A stretch of DNA of 64,000 nucleotides from Blautia schinkii DSM 10518 (lineage in GTDB: Bacteria; Bacillota; Clostridia; Lachnospirales; Lachnospiraceae): positions 87,850 to 151,849 of the forward strand of contig JNKJ01000016.1 in assembly GCA_000702025.1 (NCBI GenBank). The letters are read 5' to 3'. The first letter of the stretch is position 1. Each line of letters begins with the position of its first letter. The notes beneath the pieces were generated by a model. That model did no database searches and was not told where the DNA came from. It worked only from the letters and a program-made list of their open reading frames with translations. The position numbers and the translations under genes are program-made. Below, in pieces: positions 18,019 through 26,977 of this stretch.

Positions 18019-18021
18019 TTA

Positions 18022-20094
18022 TTATTTAAAAGACGCTACTGTTGTCTCGTTTACCTTCACATTCATTCCTGTATGGAATTGAATATCCTGCGCGTTTCCT
18101 TCCTCTGTAACAATGCATACCGTAACATCCGGGTGGCCTGCTGCTTTAATCTTTGCCCTGTCAAACTTGATGAGCGGTGTTCCTGCGCTGACCTTCTGCC
18201 CTTCCTCTACCAGATATTCAAATCCGTCTCCATTCATGCCTACCGTATCAATTCCGATATGTAACAGAATTTCCATCCCGTTATCCAGCTTTAATCCACA
18301 TGCATGTTTCGACTCCGGCATCAATACTGCAACCTCTGCGTCCACCGGTGCATACAGGGTTTCATTTTCCGGAATGATCGCCATACCGTCTCCCATAATC
18401 CCTTCTGAGAAAACACCGTCCCCGACTTCCGCTAAAGGAATCACTTTTCCTGCTAAAAACGCCGTTAATTTTTCCGGAATTGCAGAAGTCCCGACTCCCA
18501 CTGCTGTGCTTGTGCCTGCTCCGGCTCCCATTATACAATCTGCCGCGCTTGCACCTGCCCCGGCTGCCGTTACACCTGTCGCCGCATTTGCACCTGCGCC
18601 AGCCGCCATTACACCTGCGACTGCACTCGCGCCTGCTCCGGCTGCGATCTCTGAGAGCTCTACTGTCTCATTTACTTTGTCTGCCTGTAAACGTTTCTTT
18701 CCCACAACTGCGGTAAGCAGGAACGGTACTGCAAAAGCAATCAGCATACAAATGGCAAAGGATGCCATATAAGGTGTCTGAATAGAAAGGATGCCGGGAA
18801 TACCGCCCACGCCAATGGCGTTTGCCGTGGTTCCCGTCGCCACACATACAACTGCAGCGATACCGGAACCAATCATTCCGCAGACAAAGGGGAAGCCTCT
18901 TTTTAAGTTTACACCGAAGATTGCAGGTTCTGTCACACCAAGGTAGCAGGAAATACATGCCGGAATATTTACTTCCTGTGCTTCCGGATTCTTTTTCTGA
19001 AGCCAGATCATTCCGAGAACCGCAGAGCCCTGCGCAATGTTGGACAGTGCGATCATAGGCCACAGCATGGTTCCGCCATAATCCGCAATCAACTGTAAGT
19101 CAATGGCATTGGACATGTGGTGAAGTCCCGTGATGACAAGCGGTGCATACACAACACCAAACACAGCTCCGAACACAACCTTAAACGTCCCGGTGATTCC
19201 GGCAAATACCACTGAGGAAACTGCCGCTCCGATTTTCCAGCCAATCGGACCTAAGACAAAATGTGCGGCTATTACAGACAACAACAAGCTGCAGAAGGGA
19301 ACCACGATCATGGAAATTACCTGCGGCGTAATTTTACGGAAGAATTTTTCCAGATATACCAGCGTGAATGCCGCTAAAATTGCAGGAATCACCTGTCCCT
19401 GATAACCAATCATATTCACCTGGAATCCTCCGAAATTCCACTTAGGAATATCTGCCGCCGCTGTTCCTGCCACTGCATATGCATTCAAAAGCTGCCCGGA
19501 CACTAACGTCAGTCCAAGAACAATACCAAGCATCTGGGTCGTGCCCATCTTCTTTGTCACTGACCAGCAGATGCCGACCGGAAGCATATGGAAGATTGCT
19601 TCACCGATTAGCCACAAAAAGCTGTCAATGCCTGACCAGAACTGGCTGATATCGCACAAAGTCTTTGTTCCGTTTTCAAACAGATACAAGCTGTCAATAC
19701 AGTTTCTGAAGCCAAGAATCAGACCGCCCGTAATAATCGCCGGAATCAGCGGTGCAAAAATCTCCGCCAGTGCGGTAATGATCCGCTGCAGTACATTCTG
19801 GTTTTTCTTCGCCGCCTGCTTCACCGCATCCTTGGATACTCCTTCGATTCCCGCAGCCTTCACAAAATCGTTGTAAAAATCAGCCACCGTATTGCCGATG
19901 ATCACTTGAAACTGCCCGGACTGTGTGAAACTTCCTTTGACAACCTTCATTGCTTCAATTGCTTTCACATCTGCTTTCGCCGGGTCTACCAGAGCAAAAC
20001 GCATTCTCGTCATACAATGTGAAACTGCGGCAATGTTCTCTTTCCCGCCTATCAGACGCAGCAGTTCTTTTGCGTCCTCTGCATACTTTCCCAT
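18022..20094 (-). CDS. treB: Trehalose PTS permease, enzyme IIBCA
   Basis: 690 residues. It transports and phosphorylates trehalose. Domain IIB comes first with the phosphocysteine (SHCMTRMRF, Cys27). IIC spans about residues 105-480 with GLHHMSNAID and GVTEPAIFG. IIA is at the C-terminus with HIGIDTVGMNGDGF. Between IIC and IIA is an Ala/Gly-rich linker of about four 13-residue repeats (AAGAGASAVAGVM type). ATG at 20094 has GGAGG upstream. It is the first gene of treB-treC-ptsH, under three operator copies and divergent from treR. Having IIA fused means no separate IIA is needed. Confidence 0.9.
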   Translation of the reverse strand: MGKYAEDAKELLRLIGGKENIAAVSHCMTRMRFALVDPAKADVKAIEAMKVVKGSFTQSGQFQVIIGNTVADFYNDFVKAAGIEGVSKDAVKQAAKKNQNVLQRIITALAEIFAPLIPAIITGGLILGFRNCIDSLYLFENGTKTLCDISQFWSGIDSFLWLIGEAIFHMLPVGICWSVTKKMGTTQMLGIVLGLTLVSGQLLNAYAVAGTAAADIPKWNFGGFQVNMIGYQGQVIPAILAAFTLVYLEKFFRKITPQVISMIVVPFCSLLLSVIAAHFVLGPIGWKIGAAVSSVVFAGITGTFKVVFGAVFGVVYAPLVITGLHHMSNAIDLQLIADYGGTMLWPMIALSNIAQGSAVLGMIWLQKKNPEAQEVNIPACISCYLGVTEPAIFGVNLKRGFPFVCGMIGSGIAAVVCVATGTTANAIGVGGIPGILSIQTPYMASFAICMLIAFAVPFLLTAVVGKKRLQADKVNETVELSEIAAGAGASAVAGVMAAGAGANAATGVTAAGAGASAADCIMGAGAGTSTAVGVGTSAIPEKLTAFLAGKVIPLAEVGDGVFSEGIMGDGMAIIPENETLYAPVDAEVAVLMPESKHACGLKLDNGMEILLHIGIDTVGMNGDGFEYLVEEGQKVSAGTPLIKFDRAKIKAAGHPDVTVCIVTEEGNAQDIQFHTGMNVKVNETTVASFK
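18490..18650 (-). repeat. 39-bp in-frame repeats encoding the TreB linker
   Basis: About four imperfect 39-bp units encode 13-residue Ala/Gly repeats linking IIC and IIA of TreB. The unit length keeps the frame; repeats differ at several third positions and by some amino acid changes. Confidence 0.75.
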
Positions 20095-20141
20095 CCTTCA
20101 ATTCCTCCACTTAATCTCCATACTTGTTCCTTGAGCTCCAA

Positions 20142-20228
20142 ACTTGTTTAAACATGTTCTTTAATCATGTTATATCACACTTGTTTGAACATGTCAATAC
20201 CTTTTGAGTAATATTTGTTTAAACAAGT
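20142..20228. promoter_or_regulatory. Three TreR-type operators in the treB-treR divergent region
   Basis: 16-bp palindromes of the ACTTGTTTAAACATGT type at 20142-20157, 20179-20194 and 20213-20228, with centres 37 and 34 bp apart. The middle copy lies within the spacer of the treB promoter; the third ends 2 bp before the treR -35 box. The spacing suggests side-by-side or looped binding by a GntR/HutC dimer controlling both directions. Confidence 0.85.
20169..20197 (-). promoter_or_regulatory. treB operon promoter
   Basis: On the minus strand TTGACA (20192-20197), 17 bp, TATAAC (20169-20174). The middle operator fills the spacer, so bound repressor should block RNA polymerase. Confidence 0.85.
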
Positions 20229-20230
20229 TA

Positions 20231-20259
20231 TTGACTTTTTGGTTCTCTATTCCTATAAT
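20231..20259 (+). promoter_or_regulatory. treR promoter
   Basis: TTGACT (20231-20236), 17 bp, TATAAT (20254-20259). The implied leader is about 180 bases, long for a regulator gene. Confidence 0.8.
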
Positions 20260-20264
20260 ACCTT

Positions 20265-20361
20265 TATGAGGATTTCATAGAGATTCTATGAGAATTTCAT
20301 GGGGATTTCATAGGGATTCTATGGGGATTTCTCAAGAATTTTATTTCTGGGATTCCTATGG
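20265..20361 (+). repeat. Alternating hairpin repeats in the treR leader
   Basis: Units GATTTCATAG and GATTCTATGG alternate from about 20265. They build two palindromes of the CATAG-N5-CTATG type (from 20276 and 20310) and weaker copies up to 20361. They lie entirely in the predicted untranslated leader of treR. Related AATTTCATAGG elements appear upstream of the lipoprotein promoter near 22430-22480. Confidence 0.65.
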
Positions 20362-20445
20362 ACAACGCAACGGTACAGGCGGACAAGCCTGCCTGTTCAT
20401 TTATGGGCGTCTGATGCTGCAATCTTTTAATGTGAGGTAAAAAAT

Positions 20446-21177
20446 ATGCCAAAAGCAATATATGAAACAATCTATAAAGATTTAAAACAAAAAATAGAAA
20501 CCAATGTGTTTGCTTATCAGGAGCTTCTACCCTCGGAAAACACGCTAATCCAGACCTATCATTGCTCCCGCAACACCTTGCGCCGGGCTGTGAGCCGCCT
20601 GGTATCCGACGGTTATGTGCAGACCATGCAGGGAAAAGGCGTCCGCAATATCTATCAGCCCGCAGCGCAGACCGCCTTTACCATAGGAGAAATCGAAAGC
20701 TTCCGGGAATCCGCCGTACGAAACGGCCGCCGGCCTGTTACAAAGGTGCTCTTATTTACCGAGTTTGCAATTAATGAAAAGCAGGCCCAGTACACAGGGT
20801 TTCCGGTCGGAGCTGAGATTTATTATATCCAGCGTCTGCACTATTTAGATGACATGCCGCTGATTCTGAACCACAACTATTTTTTGAAAGAGGCGGTTCC
20901 CGGCCTCACCAGGGAAATTGCGGAAAAGTCTATTTATGAATATCTGGAAAATACCTTGCACATGACCATTGTAAACAGCAAGAGGATCATGACAGTGGAA
21001 AAAATGACACAGATTGACGAAAAATATTTGAATATGAACGCCGAGGATTATAACTGTATGGCGGTTGTGAGCAGCCAGACATACAACAGCGACGGTGTTA
21101 TGTTTGAATATACGCAGTCCCGGCACCGCCCGGATTATTTCCGCTTTTATGACAATGCGGTAAGAAAACCAATTTAA
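20446..21177 (+). CDS. treR: Trehalose operon repressor, GntR/HutC family
   Basis: 243 residues. An N-terminal winged helix (residues about 5-70, LPSENTLIQTYHCSRNTLRRAV) is followed by a UTRA effector domain (about 85-235, AEIYYIQRLHYLDDMPLILNHNYF). TreR of this type binds trehalose 6-phosphate and releases the operator. ATG at 20446 has GTGAGG upstream. The gene is divergent from treB, with three operator copies between them. Confidence 0.9.
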   Translation: MPKAIYETIYKDLKQKIETNVFAYQELLPSENTLIQTYHCSRNTLRRAVSRLVSDGYVQTMQGKGVRNIYQPAAQTAFTIGEIESFRESAVRNGRRPVTKVLLFTEFAINEKQAQYTGFPVGAEIYYIQRLHYLDDMPLILNHNYFLKEAVPGLTREIAEKSIYEYLENTLHMTIVNSKRIMTVEKMTQIDEKYLNMNAEDYNCMAVVSSQTYNSDGVMFEYTQSRHRPDYFRFYDNAVRKPI

Positions 21178-21222
21178 TCAAAACCTTTCCGCTTCACCCA
21201 AAATAACTAAGCCTCCACTTAC

Positions 21223-21263
21223 AAGAAAAAACAGCCGTGCATAATGCATGGCTGTTTTTTCTT
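21223..21263. terminator. Bidirectional terminator after treR
   Basis: A near-perfect stem from 21223 to 21263: AAGAAAAAACAGCC pairs with GGCTGTTTTTTCTT around a TGCATAATGCA core. It has T-runs in both directions and serves treR and possibly the convergent lipoprotein gene. Confidence 0.9.
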
Positions 21264-21277
21264 GATAATCTTAATTA

Positions 21278-21361
21278 TCTCATTCATAATTACTTACTCG
21301 TAATTACTTATTTATAAATACTTATTCATAATCACTTATTCATAATTACTTATTCATAATC
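21278..21361 (-). repeat. Six 14-bp tandem repeats across the lipoprotein stop codon
   Basis: Six consecutive 14-bp units of the ACTTATTCATAATT type (21278-21291, 21292-21305, 21306-21319, 21320-21333, 21334-21347, 21348-21361). The gene-proximal unit encodes the final Tyr-Glu-stop of the lipoprotein (stop 21350-21352); the rest lie beyond it. Confidence 0.9.
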
Positions 21362-22357
21362 CTCATCGTAGGAATCGTCGCTGCCTCCATCAACCGGCAT
21401 ATAGTAAACGTCAGCGGCTTCGCCGTGGTAGTAATAATCCACGCCGTCCTGGTCGTACACATCCTCATCGGTAACAAAGTCATACGTGTTTCCGTTATCA
21501 TCCACCCAGTTTCCATTACCGTCTGCAGTGATCACCAGCGGCTGTCCGTCGGAGTTGCGGTAGATCGTTCTTGTCTGATTGGTATCGCTCAGTGCATCTT
21601 CGCTCAAGCCGCCCTGAGAACCGCCCGAGGAGGAATTCTCTCCGCCCTGCGCACCATCGCCATTGGCATTGCCGTCCGCATTTCCGCCGTTGGCATTTGC
21701 ATCCTGTCCGCTGGCAGCGCCTTTAAGCGTAGAGTCACCGGATATCTTAAAGGATCCGATACTCTTGGATATCTTATCAAGTGCGCCGTCTTCCTTTACA
21801 GAGCCAGTAAGAGTATAATACTCATTATCATTGGCAAATACCTTATTTACCACATATGCATATCCGCCGCTCTTCTCTTTATTAGAGTATTTCACCGTGT
21901 AGGAGTATACACCTACACCATTCACATCATTCGCTGTATAATTCTGGATTTCAAAATCTGTACCCTCTTCCATGTCGGAAGCCTTCTCTAAGGTCGCAGC
22001 CATATCCTGAGTGCTGGGAATAATAGCCGCTTCCATCTGATCTGCGCCTTCTCCGTGAAGAATGAGGATCTTGCCCTGGTCAGGTGATTCAAAACTCAGC
22101 ATCCCAGACTCATCTGTTTTTCTAGCCCATGTGGCATCGGGAAGCTTAATAGAAACTGATTTATCCGCTGAAGTATATGTCAAATCCTGTGGTACAATCG
22201 TCGGTGTCGGCTGCGGTGCCTTGGTTGGTTCCGGAGTAGGTGTGACCGTTACTACTTCCTGGTCATCCGGATCGCCACCGCCAAAGCTGCAGGCTGTCAT
22301 AGCACCTGAGAGTGTCACAGTCAATGCTAATATCGCCAATATTTTTTTATTCTTCAT
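21350..22357 (-). CDS. Secreted lipoprotein of unknown function
   Basis: 335 residues. The signal peptide ends in a lipobox SGAMTAC (Cys23), so it should be anchored on the outer face of the membrane. A Pro/Thr-rich spacer (TVTPTPEPTKAPQPTPT) follows, then a folded part of about 150 residues with no motif I recognise. Next come a Gly/Asn/Ser-rich low-complexity segment and a strongly acidic C-terminus rich in Asp, Glu and Tyr. ATG at 22357 has GGAGG upstream and a good promoter. It stands alone; the acidic tail might bind cations or cell wall, but that is speculation. Confidence 0.85.
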   Translation of the reverse strand: MKNKKILAILALTVTLSGAMTACSFGGGDPDDQEVVTVTPTPEPTKAPQPTPTIVPQDLTYTSADKSVSIKLPDATWARKTDESGMLSFESPDQGKILILHGEGADQMEAAIIPSTQDMAATLEKASDMEEGTDFEIQNYTANDVNGVGVYSYTVKYSNKEKSGGYAYVVNKVFANDNEYYTLTGSVKEDGALDKISKSIGSFKISGDSTLKGAASGQDANANGGNADGNANGDGAQGGENSSSGGSQGGLSEDALSDTNQTRTIYRNSDGQPLVITADGNGNWVDDNGNTYDFVTDEDVYDQDGVDYYYHGEAADVYYMPVDGGSDDSYDEDYE

Positions 22358-22396
22358 AATATCCTCCTTGATTAATCATCTACAGTCCCTTAGTAT

Positions 22397-22425
22397 ATTT
22401 TACAATTTTATTACAAATCTGTCAA
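22397..22425 (-). promoter_or_regulatory. Promoter of the lipoprotein gene
   Basis: On the minus strand TTGACA (22420-22425), 17 bp, TAAAAT (22397-22402), 40 bp before the ATG. Apart from this and the GH95 terminator, the 22426-22620 stretch shows only AATTTCATAGG-like short repeats. Confidence 0.75.
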
Positions 22426-22621
22426 TGAAATTTCCAATACGGAATATGAAATTCCTGTGAATTCCTATGAAATTATTATAAACTAGTTTGGGGTATAATT
22501 ATACATTTTCCGCCGCAAATTTTCACCACTCATCAAAAAAACTTAATAACTTCTGGTAAATAAACCCATTTTTCCCGCATTTTAGATGGAAAATACAGGT
22601 ATCGGATATGCAAACACAACT

Positions 22622-22650
22622 TTAAAAGGCCAGGAATGCTCCCGGCCTTT
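22622..22650 (-). terminator. Terminator of the ABC importer-GH95 operon
   Basis: On the minus strand AAAGGCC and GGCCTTTT arms (22644-22650 and 22625-22631) enclose a 12-base loop and end in a short T-run, about 40 bp after the GH95 stop. Confidence 0.7.
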
Positions 22651-22691
22651 GTAAAATTTCTGTAATATATAACTATGAAGCTTCTTTATGG

Positions 22692-25121
22692 TTACAACCT
22701 TACGCTGCGCTTAAACAGCTTATAAGTCTGATCCTTTATCAAGCTGACCCTCTCCGTCCGCCCCTCATAATCCACCGTGCATACCTGACTGCATGCGGAG
22801 GTGAGCATAAATTCCGTAATCCTGCCTTGCTGCCAGCGGATTTCCACAGAAATGCCGCCCCTGGCCAGAAGGCCTTTCACATGCCCGCTGTGCCACTTCG
22901 GCGGAAGCGCAGGCAGAAGCCTCAAGACCCCTTTATGGCTTTGCAGGAGCATTTCCGCAATACCGGAAGTGAGTCCAGTATTCCCGTCCAACTCATACAC
23001 GTGGCCAAAATCATCGTCAAAGACCGTCCCTCTCGTGGGCGGGTGGTAGATCATTCCATTTGGCTCCAGCAGATTTTCCAGCATACTTTTTACATGGAAC
23101 CAGGCTTCCTCTCCGTGATGGAGACGGGCCTCATAAAGAATCAGCAGAGAACGTGCCCAACCAGTATCCTCCCACTGCTCATAAGGTGTAAGTTTAGCCT
23201 TAATGGTATTTTCGGCTGCATCAGCAAGCTCCGGTGTTTCCTCAGGTGTAATCTGCGCAAATGGGAAAAGTCCCAATAAGTGGCTTGTATGTCTGTGCTG
23301 CGCATCCGCAGCCGGGAGCTCATGACTCCACTCAGCCAGACAGTCATCCTTCAGCACCCGGAATCCGGGCAGTCTCCCCACAAGAGAGCGCACCTTTTCC
23401 ACAAGACTGATGTCCGGCTGCCAGGTTCCATCGCCACCTTCTGATACTCCCATGGCCTGCCATAAGGAATTCGCCTTCTCCAGGCTTTCTGTAATCTGCA
23501 GATAGTTTTCAAACAGTTCCCGGATTACTGTAAGCTCATAAGTACATCCGTTGCTCACCTGATAGCTCTCTTCTCCGCTCACAAAACTGTTTTCTGCGGA
23601 GATGGACGGACCACAGGTTAAATCACCGTTTTCACCCTCGAACACATACCCGGAAAAGAACCTCGCCGCTCCTTCCATAAGCGGATACACCCGGTCCCGC
23701 AAAAGCCGGATATCATTTGTATAACGGCAATGCTCCCAGAGCTGTGATAAAAGCCACACTCCTCCGGTGGGATACGGAGAAATCGGCACCGCCCAGTACG
23801 GAGCGCTGTAGCACCACGCATTTGACACAATTTCCGCAGCCCAGCCCTCCAATCCATAGGATTCTTTTGCCGTCTGTTCTCCCGCCGACGCAAGCGCCTC
23901 CATATAACAAAGCAGCGGAAGCATTGTCTCCGGCAGATTCGTCACGTCCGCAGGCCAATAGTTCATCTGTGTATTGATGTCCAGATGCATATCGCAGGAC
24001 CAGCCAATGCGGCACGCCACATCATCATTCCAGATTCCCTGGAGATGGGCCGGGAGCACGGAATCCTCACGCGAGCTGGACAAAAGCAGATATCTGCCGT
24101 ATTGAAAAAGTGCGGCTGCTTCACCGGCCTTTTCCCCTTCCAGTTCGAGTTCCACTCTGGACATGAGGCTTATCATATCTTTTATATGGAAGGAACGGAT
24201 TTCTTCATAAGAAATTTCCCGCAGTGCCTGACTTTTTTCTCCAAACATGGTACGCACACTTTTTTCAAACTTTTTATGGGCTTGTGATTTTACACATGTA
24301 GATTCGTGTGTAGATTTCATTAATTGCTCGTAATCTGTGGTGCATATAAGATATAAGGTGACACTTAACGCCTGGCTTATCTTTAGTTCTCCGGCTTCAA
24401 AAACCGTACTGCCGTCAGTCACCGCTTCGCATTTTCCATATAGCGTGACACCGCAGGGTTCATCACAATGCACGGTTTCCCTTGCCTGCGCAAGATAAAG
24501 AAAGCCATTGTCTGCCGGGTCCACTCTGCCATGGTCATGATATGGCTGGAATCCCACGGACATGTCAAGGGGATGAGTACTTTCCATATGCCATACCAGA
24601 ACATGATGAGGATGAGAAGCAAACGTTTCTGTATTTACCCTCGTCTGCCCCAGACAAAAAGAGCTGCGGGCAATTCCTTCATGGTAATCAAGACTTCGTT
24701 CATAAAACTCCGGCCCATCGTTATTCGGCGTGCCGCCCACCCCGGAAACCGGCACGTTGTCACTGCCGGAATCTGATACACTGCTTCTACCTGCCGCCCC
24801 ACACTCCTCATAAAAAGTAATCATCAGGCTTCCGACCGGAAGATTCGTCCCATAATCTCCGCGCACACCGCAGAATTTCTCCGCTTCGTTGTGTGCCGCG
24901 GCGTAATCTTCTTTTTTCAGCAGCTCCCGCATTTTATAAAAGGCTTCACTTGCCCCGGGCTGATTGTTCTGGCTGCTTCTGCGCCCGCTAAAAAATGTAT
25001 TCTCAGTCAGAACCAGCTTTTCTACAGGAAAGGAGCCGTACACCACGGCTCCCATCTGTCCATTTCCCACAGGATATGCCTCTCCGAAGCGGGATGCTGG
25101 TTTTGTTTGTGTAAACTCCAT
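22692..25121 (-). CDS. GH95 alpha-L-fucosidase/alpha-galactosidase-family enzyme, cytoplasmic
   Basis: 809 residues, glycoside hydrolase family 95. The start YPVGNGQMGAVVYG and the catalytic region fit the family: HLDINTQMNYWPADV with the two Asn, GPSISAENSF with the acid Glu, and ELDGNTGLTSGIAEML near the C-terminus. There is no signal peptide, so it should act on imported oligosaccharides. GH95 enzymes mostly release alpha-1,2-linked L-fucose; some act on L-galactose. ATG at 25121 follows the permease stop by two bases with GGAG upstream. It is the last gene of the importer operon, whose substrate is therefore probably a fucosylated glycan fragment. Confidence 0.88.
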   Translation of the reverse strand: MEFTQTKPASRFGEAYPVGNGQMGAVVYGSFPVEKLVLTENTFFSGRRSSQNNQPGASEAFYKMRELLKKEDYAAAHNEAEKFCGVRGDYGTNLPVGSLMITFYEECGAAGRSSVSDSGSDNVPVSGVGGTPNNDGPEFYERSLDYHEGIARSSFCLGQTRVNTETFASHPHHVLVWHMESTHPLDMSVGFQPYHDHGRVDPADNGFLYLAQARETVHCDEPCGVTLYGKCEAVTDGSTVFEAGELKISQALSVTLYLICTTDYEQLMKSTHESTCVKSQAHKKFEKSVRTMFGEKSQALREISYEEIRSFHIKDMISLMSRVELELEGEKAGEAAALFQYGRYLLLSSSREDSVLPAHLQGIWNDDVACRIGWSCDMHLDINTQMNYWPADVTNLPETMLPLLCYMEALASAGEQTAKESYGLEGWAAEIVSNAWCYSAPYWAVPISPYPTGGVWLLSQLWEHCRYTNDIRLLRDRVYPLMEGAARFFSGYVFEGENGDLTCGPSISAENSFVSGEESYQVSNGCTYELTVIRELFENYLQITESLEKANSLWQAMGVSEGGDGTWQPDISLVEKVRSLVGRLPGFRVLKDDCLAEWSHELPAADAQHRHTSHLLGLFPFAQITPEETPELADAAENTIKAKLTPYEQWEDTGWARSLLILYEARLHHGEEAWFHVKSMLENLLEPNGMIYHPPTRGTVFDDDFGHVYELDGNTGLTSGIAEMLLQSHKGVLRLLPALPPKWHSGHVKGLLARGGISVEIRWQQGRITEFMLTSACSQVCTVDYEGRTERVSLIKDQTYKLFKRSVRL

Positions 25122-25123
25122 AT

Positions 25124-25945
25124 TTACTCCTTCACTGCGCCCGAAGTCATACCGCCTACAATATATTTCTGGCCGATCATGTACACAATGATGACAGGAA
25201 TACAGGTGAGGACGATATCTGCAAAAATATAGTTCCAGTAGTTTTTATTTTTTCCAAAAAACTGATATACTGCCATTGTCATAGGAAAGAGCTTACTCTT
25301 GCTTGACAGGTATAAGGGAGTGAGGAAATCGCTCCACACGCCCATGAACTGCAGGATAAAGCAGGTTACCATGGTCGGTTTCAGAAGCGGCATGATAATC
25401 CTGAAAAACAGGCTTACCGGTCCCGCGCCGTCGATGACCGCTGCTTCGTCAAGCTCCACGGGAACCGAGGTGATAAAGTTTCGGATTGTAAATACACAGA
25501 AAGGTATCATGGCACTGGTAAACACCAATATAATACCCGGACGCGTATCATTCAGATGTAGCGTGGAAAGCACACGAACTAAAGTAACGTAGTTCACCGG
25601 GAAGAATAAACCGCAGAGCACAAAGTAATATAAAAATACATTTAACTTCGTACGCTTTCTGCACATAACAAAGGCCGCCATGGAGCAGAGTACCACGCCA
25701 AGGGCAGTTGCCACAAGCGCATAGAGCAAGCTGTTCATAAAGCCCTGTACCAGATTTCCTTTTTCAATAACCTCTGTATAATTGCTGAACAGCCATTCCT
25801 TTGGCAGGGAAAGGTTCATTCTCGCCGCGTCCGCCTTGGATTTAAAGGAGTTGATCAATACCATATAAAACGGCACGATAACGGTCATACAGAGCAGGAT
25901 ACAGACAATATGCTTGATAACGGACTGGATTCTTTTCTTTGTCAT
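25124..25945 (-). CDS. Sugar ABC transporter permease (MalG type)
   Basis: 273 residues, six membrane segments. The cytoplasmic EAA loop that contacts the ATPase reads ELDEAAVIDGAGPVSLFFRI followed by IMPLLKP. The gene overlaps the preceding permease by 4 bp (ATGA). No ATPase gene is in the operon, so a shared MsmX-type ATPase elsewhere in the genome is expected. Confidence 0.9.
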   Translation of the reverse strand: MTKKRIQSVIKHIVCILLCMTVIVPFYMVLINSFKSKADAARMNLSLPKEWLFSNYTEVIEKGNLVQGFMNSLLYALVATALGVVLCSMAAFVMCRKRTKLNVFLYYFVLCGLFFPVNYVTLVRVLSTLHLNDTRPGIILVFTSAMIPFCVFTIRNFITSVPVELDEAAVIDGAGPVSLFFRIIMPLLKPTMVTCFILQFMGVWSDFLTPLYLSSKSKLFPMTMAVYQFFGKNKNYWNYIFADIVLTCIPVIIVYMIGQKYIVGGMTSGAVKE

Positions 25946-26823
25946 TGCTGTACCTCCTGTTTTCCTAATGTCTTAACAATAAACACTCCCACGATCGCCG
26001 TGATCACCAAAAGTATGGTATTGAGCGCCGTGGACATTCCGTACTGGCCTCTGGAATAAAGCTGGAACGCGTAGGTGGTAAGTACCTCTGTGGCATGTCC
26101 CGGGCCGCCGTTTGTAAGTACGTAAATAATATCGAATACCTTCAAGCCATAAGTGATACCGAAAACCAGATTGATCATAATAGAACCTGTCATCATAGGC
26201 AAAGTCACATAGCGCAGTCTGTGCCAGAAATTCGCGCCGTCAATCTGTGCTGCCTCATAATAGGATTTAGGAATGGTATTCAAACCTGCCAGGAAGATGG
26301 TCATAACATAACCGATGCCTCTCCAGGCGTCCACACCGAAAATAGATTTCCATACCATACCTAAATCAGAAAGCCATTTTTGTTTTAAAAATCCAAGCTG
26401 GCAAGCCTCTAAAAGTGCATTTAGGAGACCATTGTTATAATTGAGGATGGATTTAAAAATCAGACCAATGATCACAAACGGAAGAATGGACGGCAGGTAA
26501 AGCATGGTACGGTAAAAGCCTTTTCCCCTGAGTCCCTCCTGGAGCATGATGGCGATCAAAAGCGCCGGAATCAATTTGATGATATTTGATACGATGGTGA
26601 ACATCAAGGTATGCCCGATGCCGTCCAGGTAATTCTTATCTGATGCGAATATTTCTATGTAATTTTGAAGCCCTACAAAATGTGTGCCGTTCACAACGCT
26701 CCTGGAATTCCAGTCTGTGAACGAGTAGCCCACGCCCATCACACTGGGCAGCAGGAAAAATACGATGTACAGTACCAATGGTACGATCAAAAACCACTGT
26801 GGATAAATCTTCTTTTTATTCAC
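25942..26823 (-). CDS. Sugar ABC transporter permease (MalF/UgpA type)
   Basis: 293 residues with six membrane segments; the EAA loop is SYYEAAQIDGANFWHRLRYV followed by TLPMM. It pairs with the downstream permease. The start is a GTG at 26823 with GGGAGGT six bases upstream. A stem-loop at 26906-26935 separates it from the binding-protein gene. Confidence 0.9.
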   Translation of the reverse strand: MNKKKIYPQWFLIVPLVLYIVFFLLPSVMGVGYSFTDWNSRSVVNGTHFVGLQNYIEIFASDKNYLDGIGHTLMFTIVSNIIKLIPALLIAIMLQEGLRGKGFYRTMLYLPSILPFVIIGLIFKSILNYNNGLLNALLEACQLGFLKQKWLSDLGMVWKSIFGVDAWRGIGYVMTIFLAGLNTIPKSYYEAAQIDGANFWHRLRYVTLPMMTGSIMINLVFGITYGLKVFDIIYVLTNGGPGHATEVLTTYAFQLYSRGQYGMSTALNTILLVITAIVGVFIVKTLGKQEVQQ

Positions 26824-26905
26824 AGAAGCACCTCCCTTTCCTCTCGTGGCGGCAGATGGGGACCTTCGCGGTATTTAGCGGCTGTCCTTGCATGCCTTGG
26901 AATAA

Positions 26906-26935
26906 ATAGTGCGAAGGAAAATTCCTCCGCACTAT
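26906..26935 (-). terminator. Stem-loop between binding-protein and permease genes
   Basis: Two 14-base arms (26906-26919 and 26922-26935) pair with one G-U in the minus-strand RNA, with no strong T-run. Such intergenic hairpins often stabilise or partly terminate the message so that binding protein is made in excess of permease. Confidence 0.65.
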
Positions 26936-26977
26936 CATCTGCTTGTCTGTTATTTGTGCCTGTTCAGCCTCGTAAGC

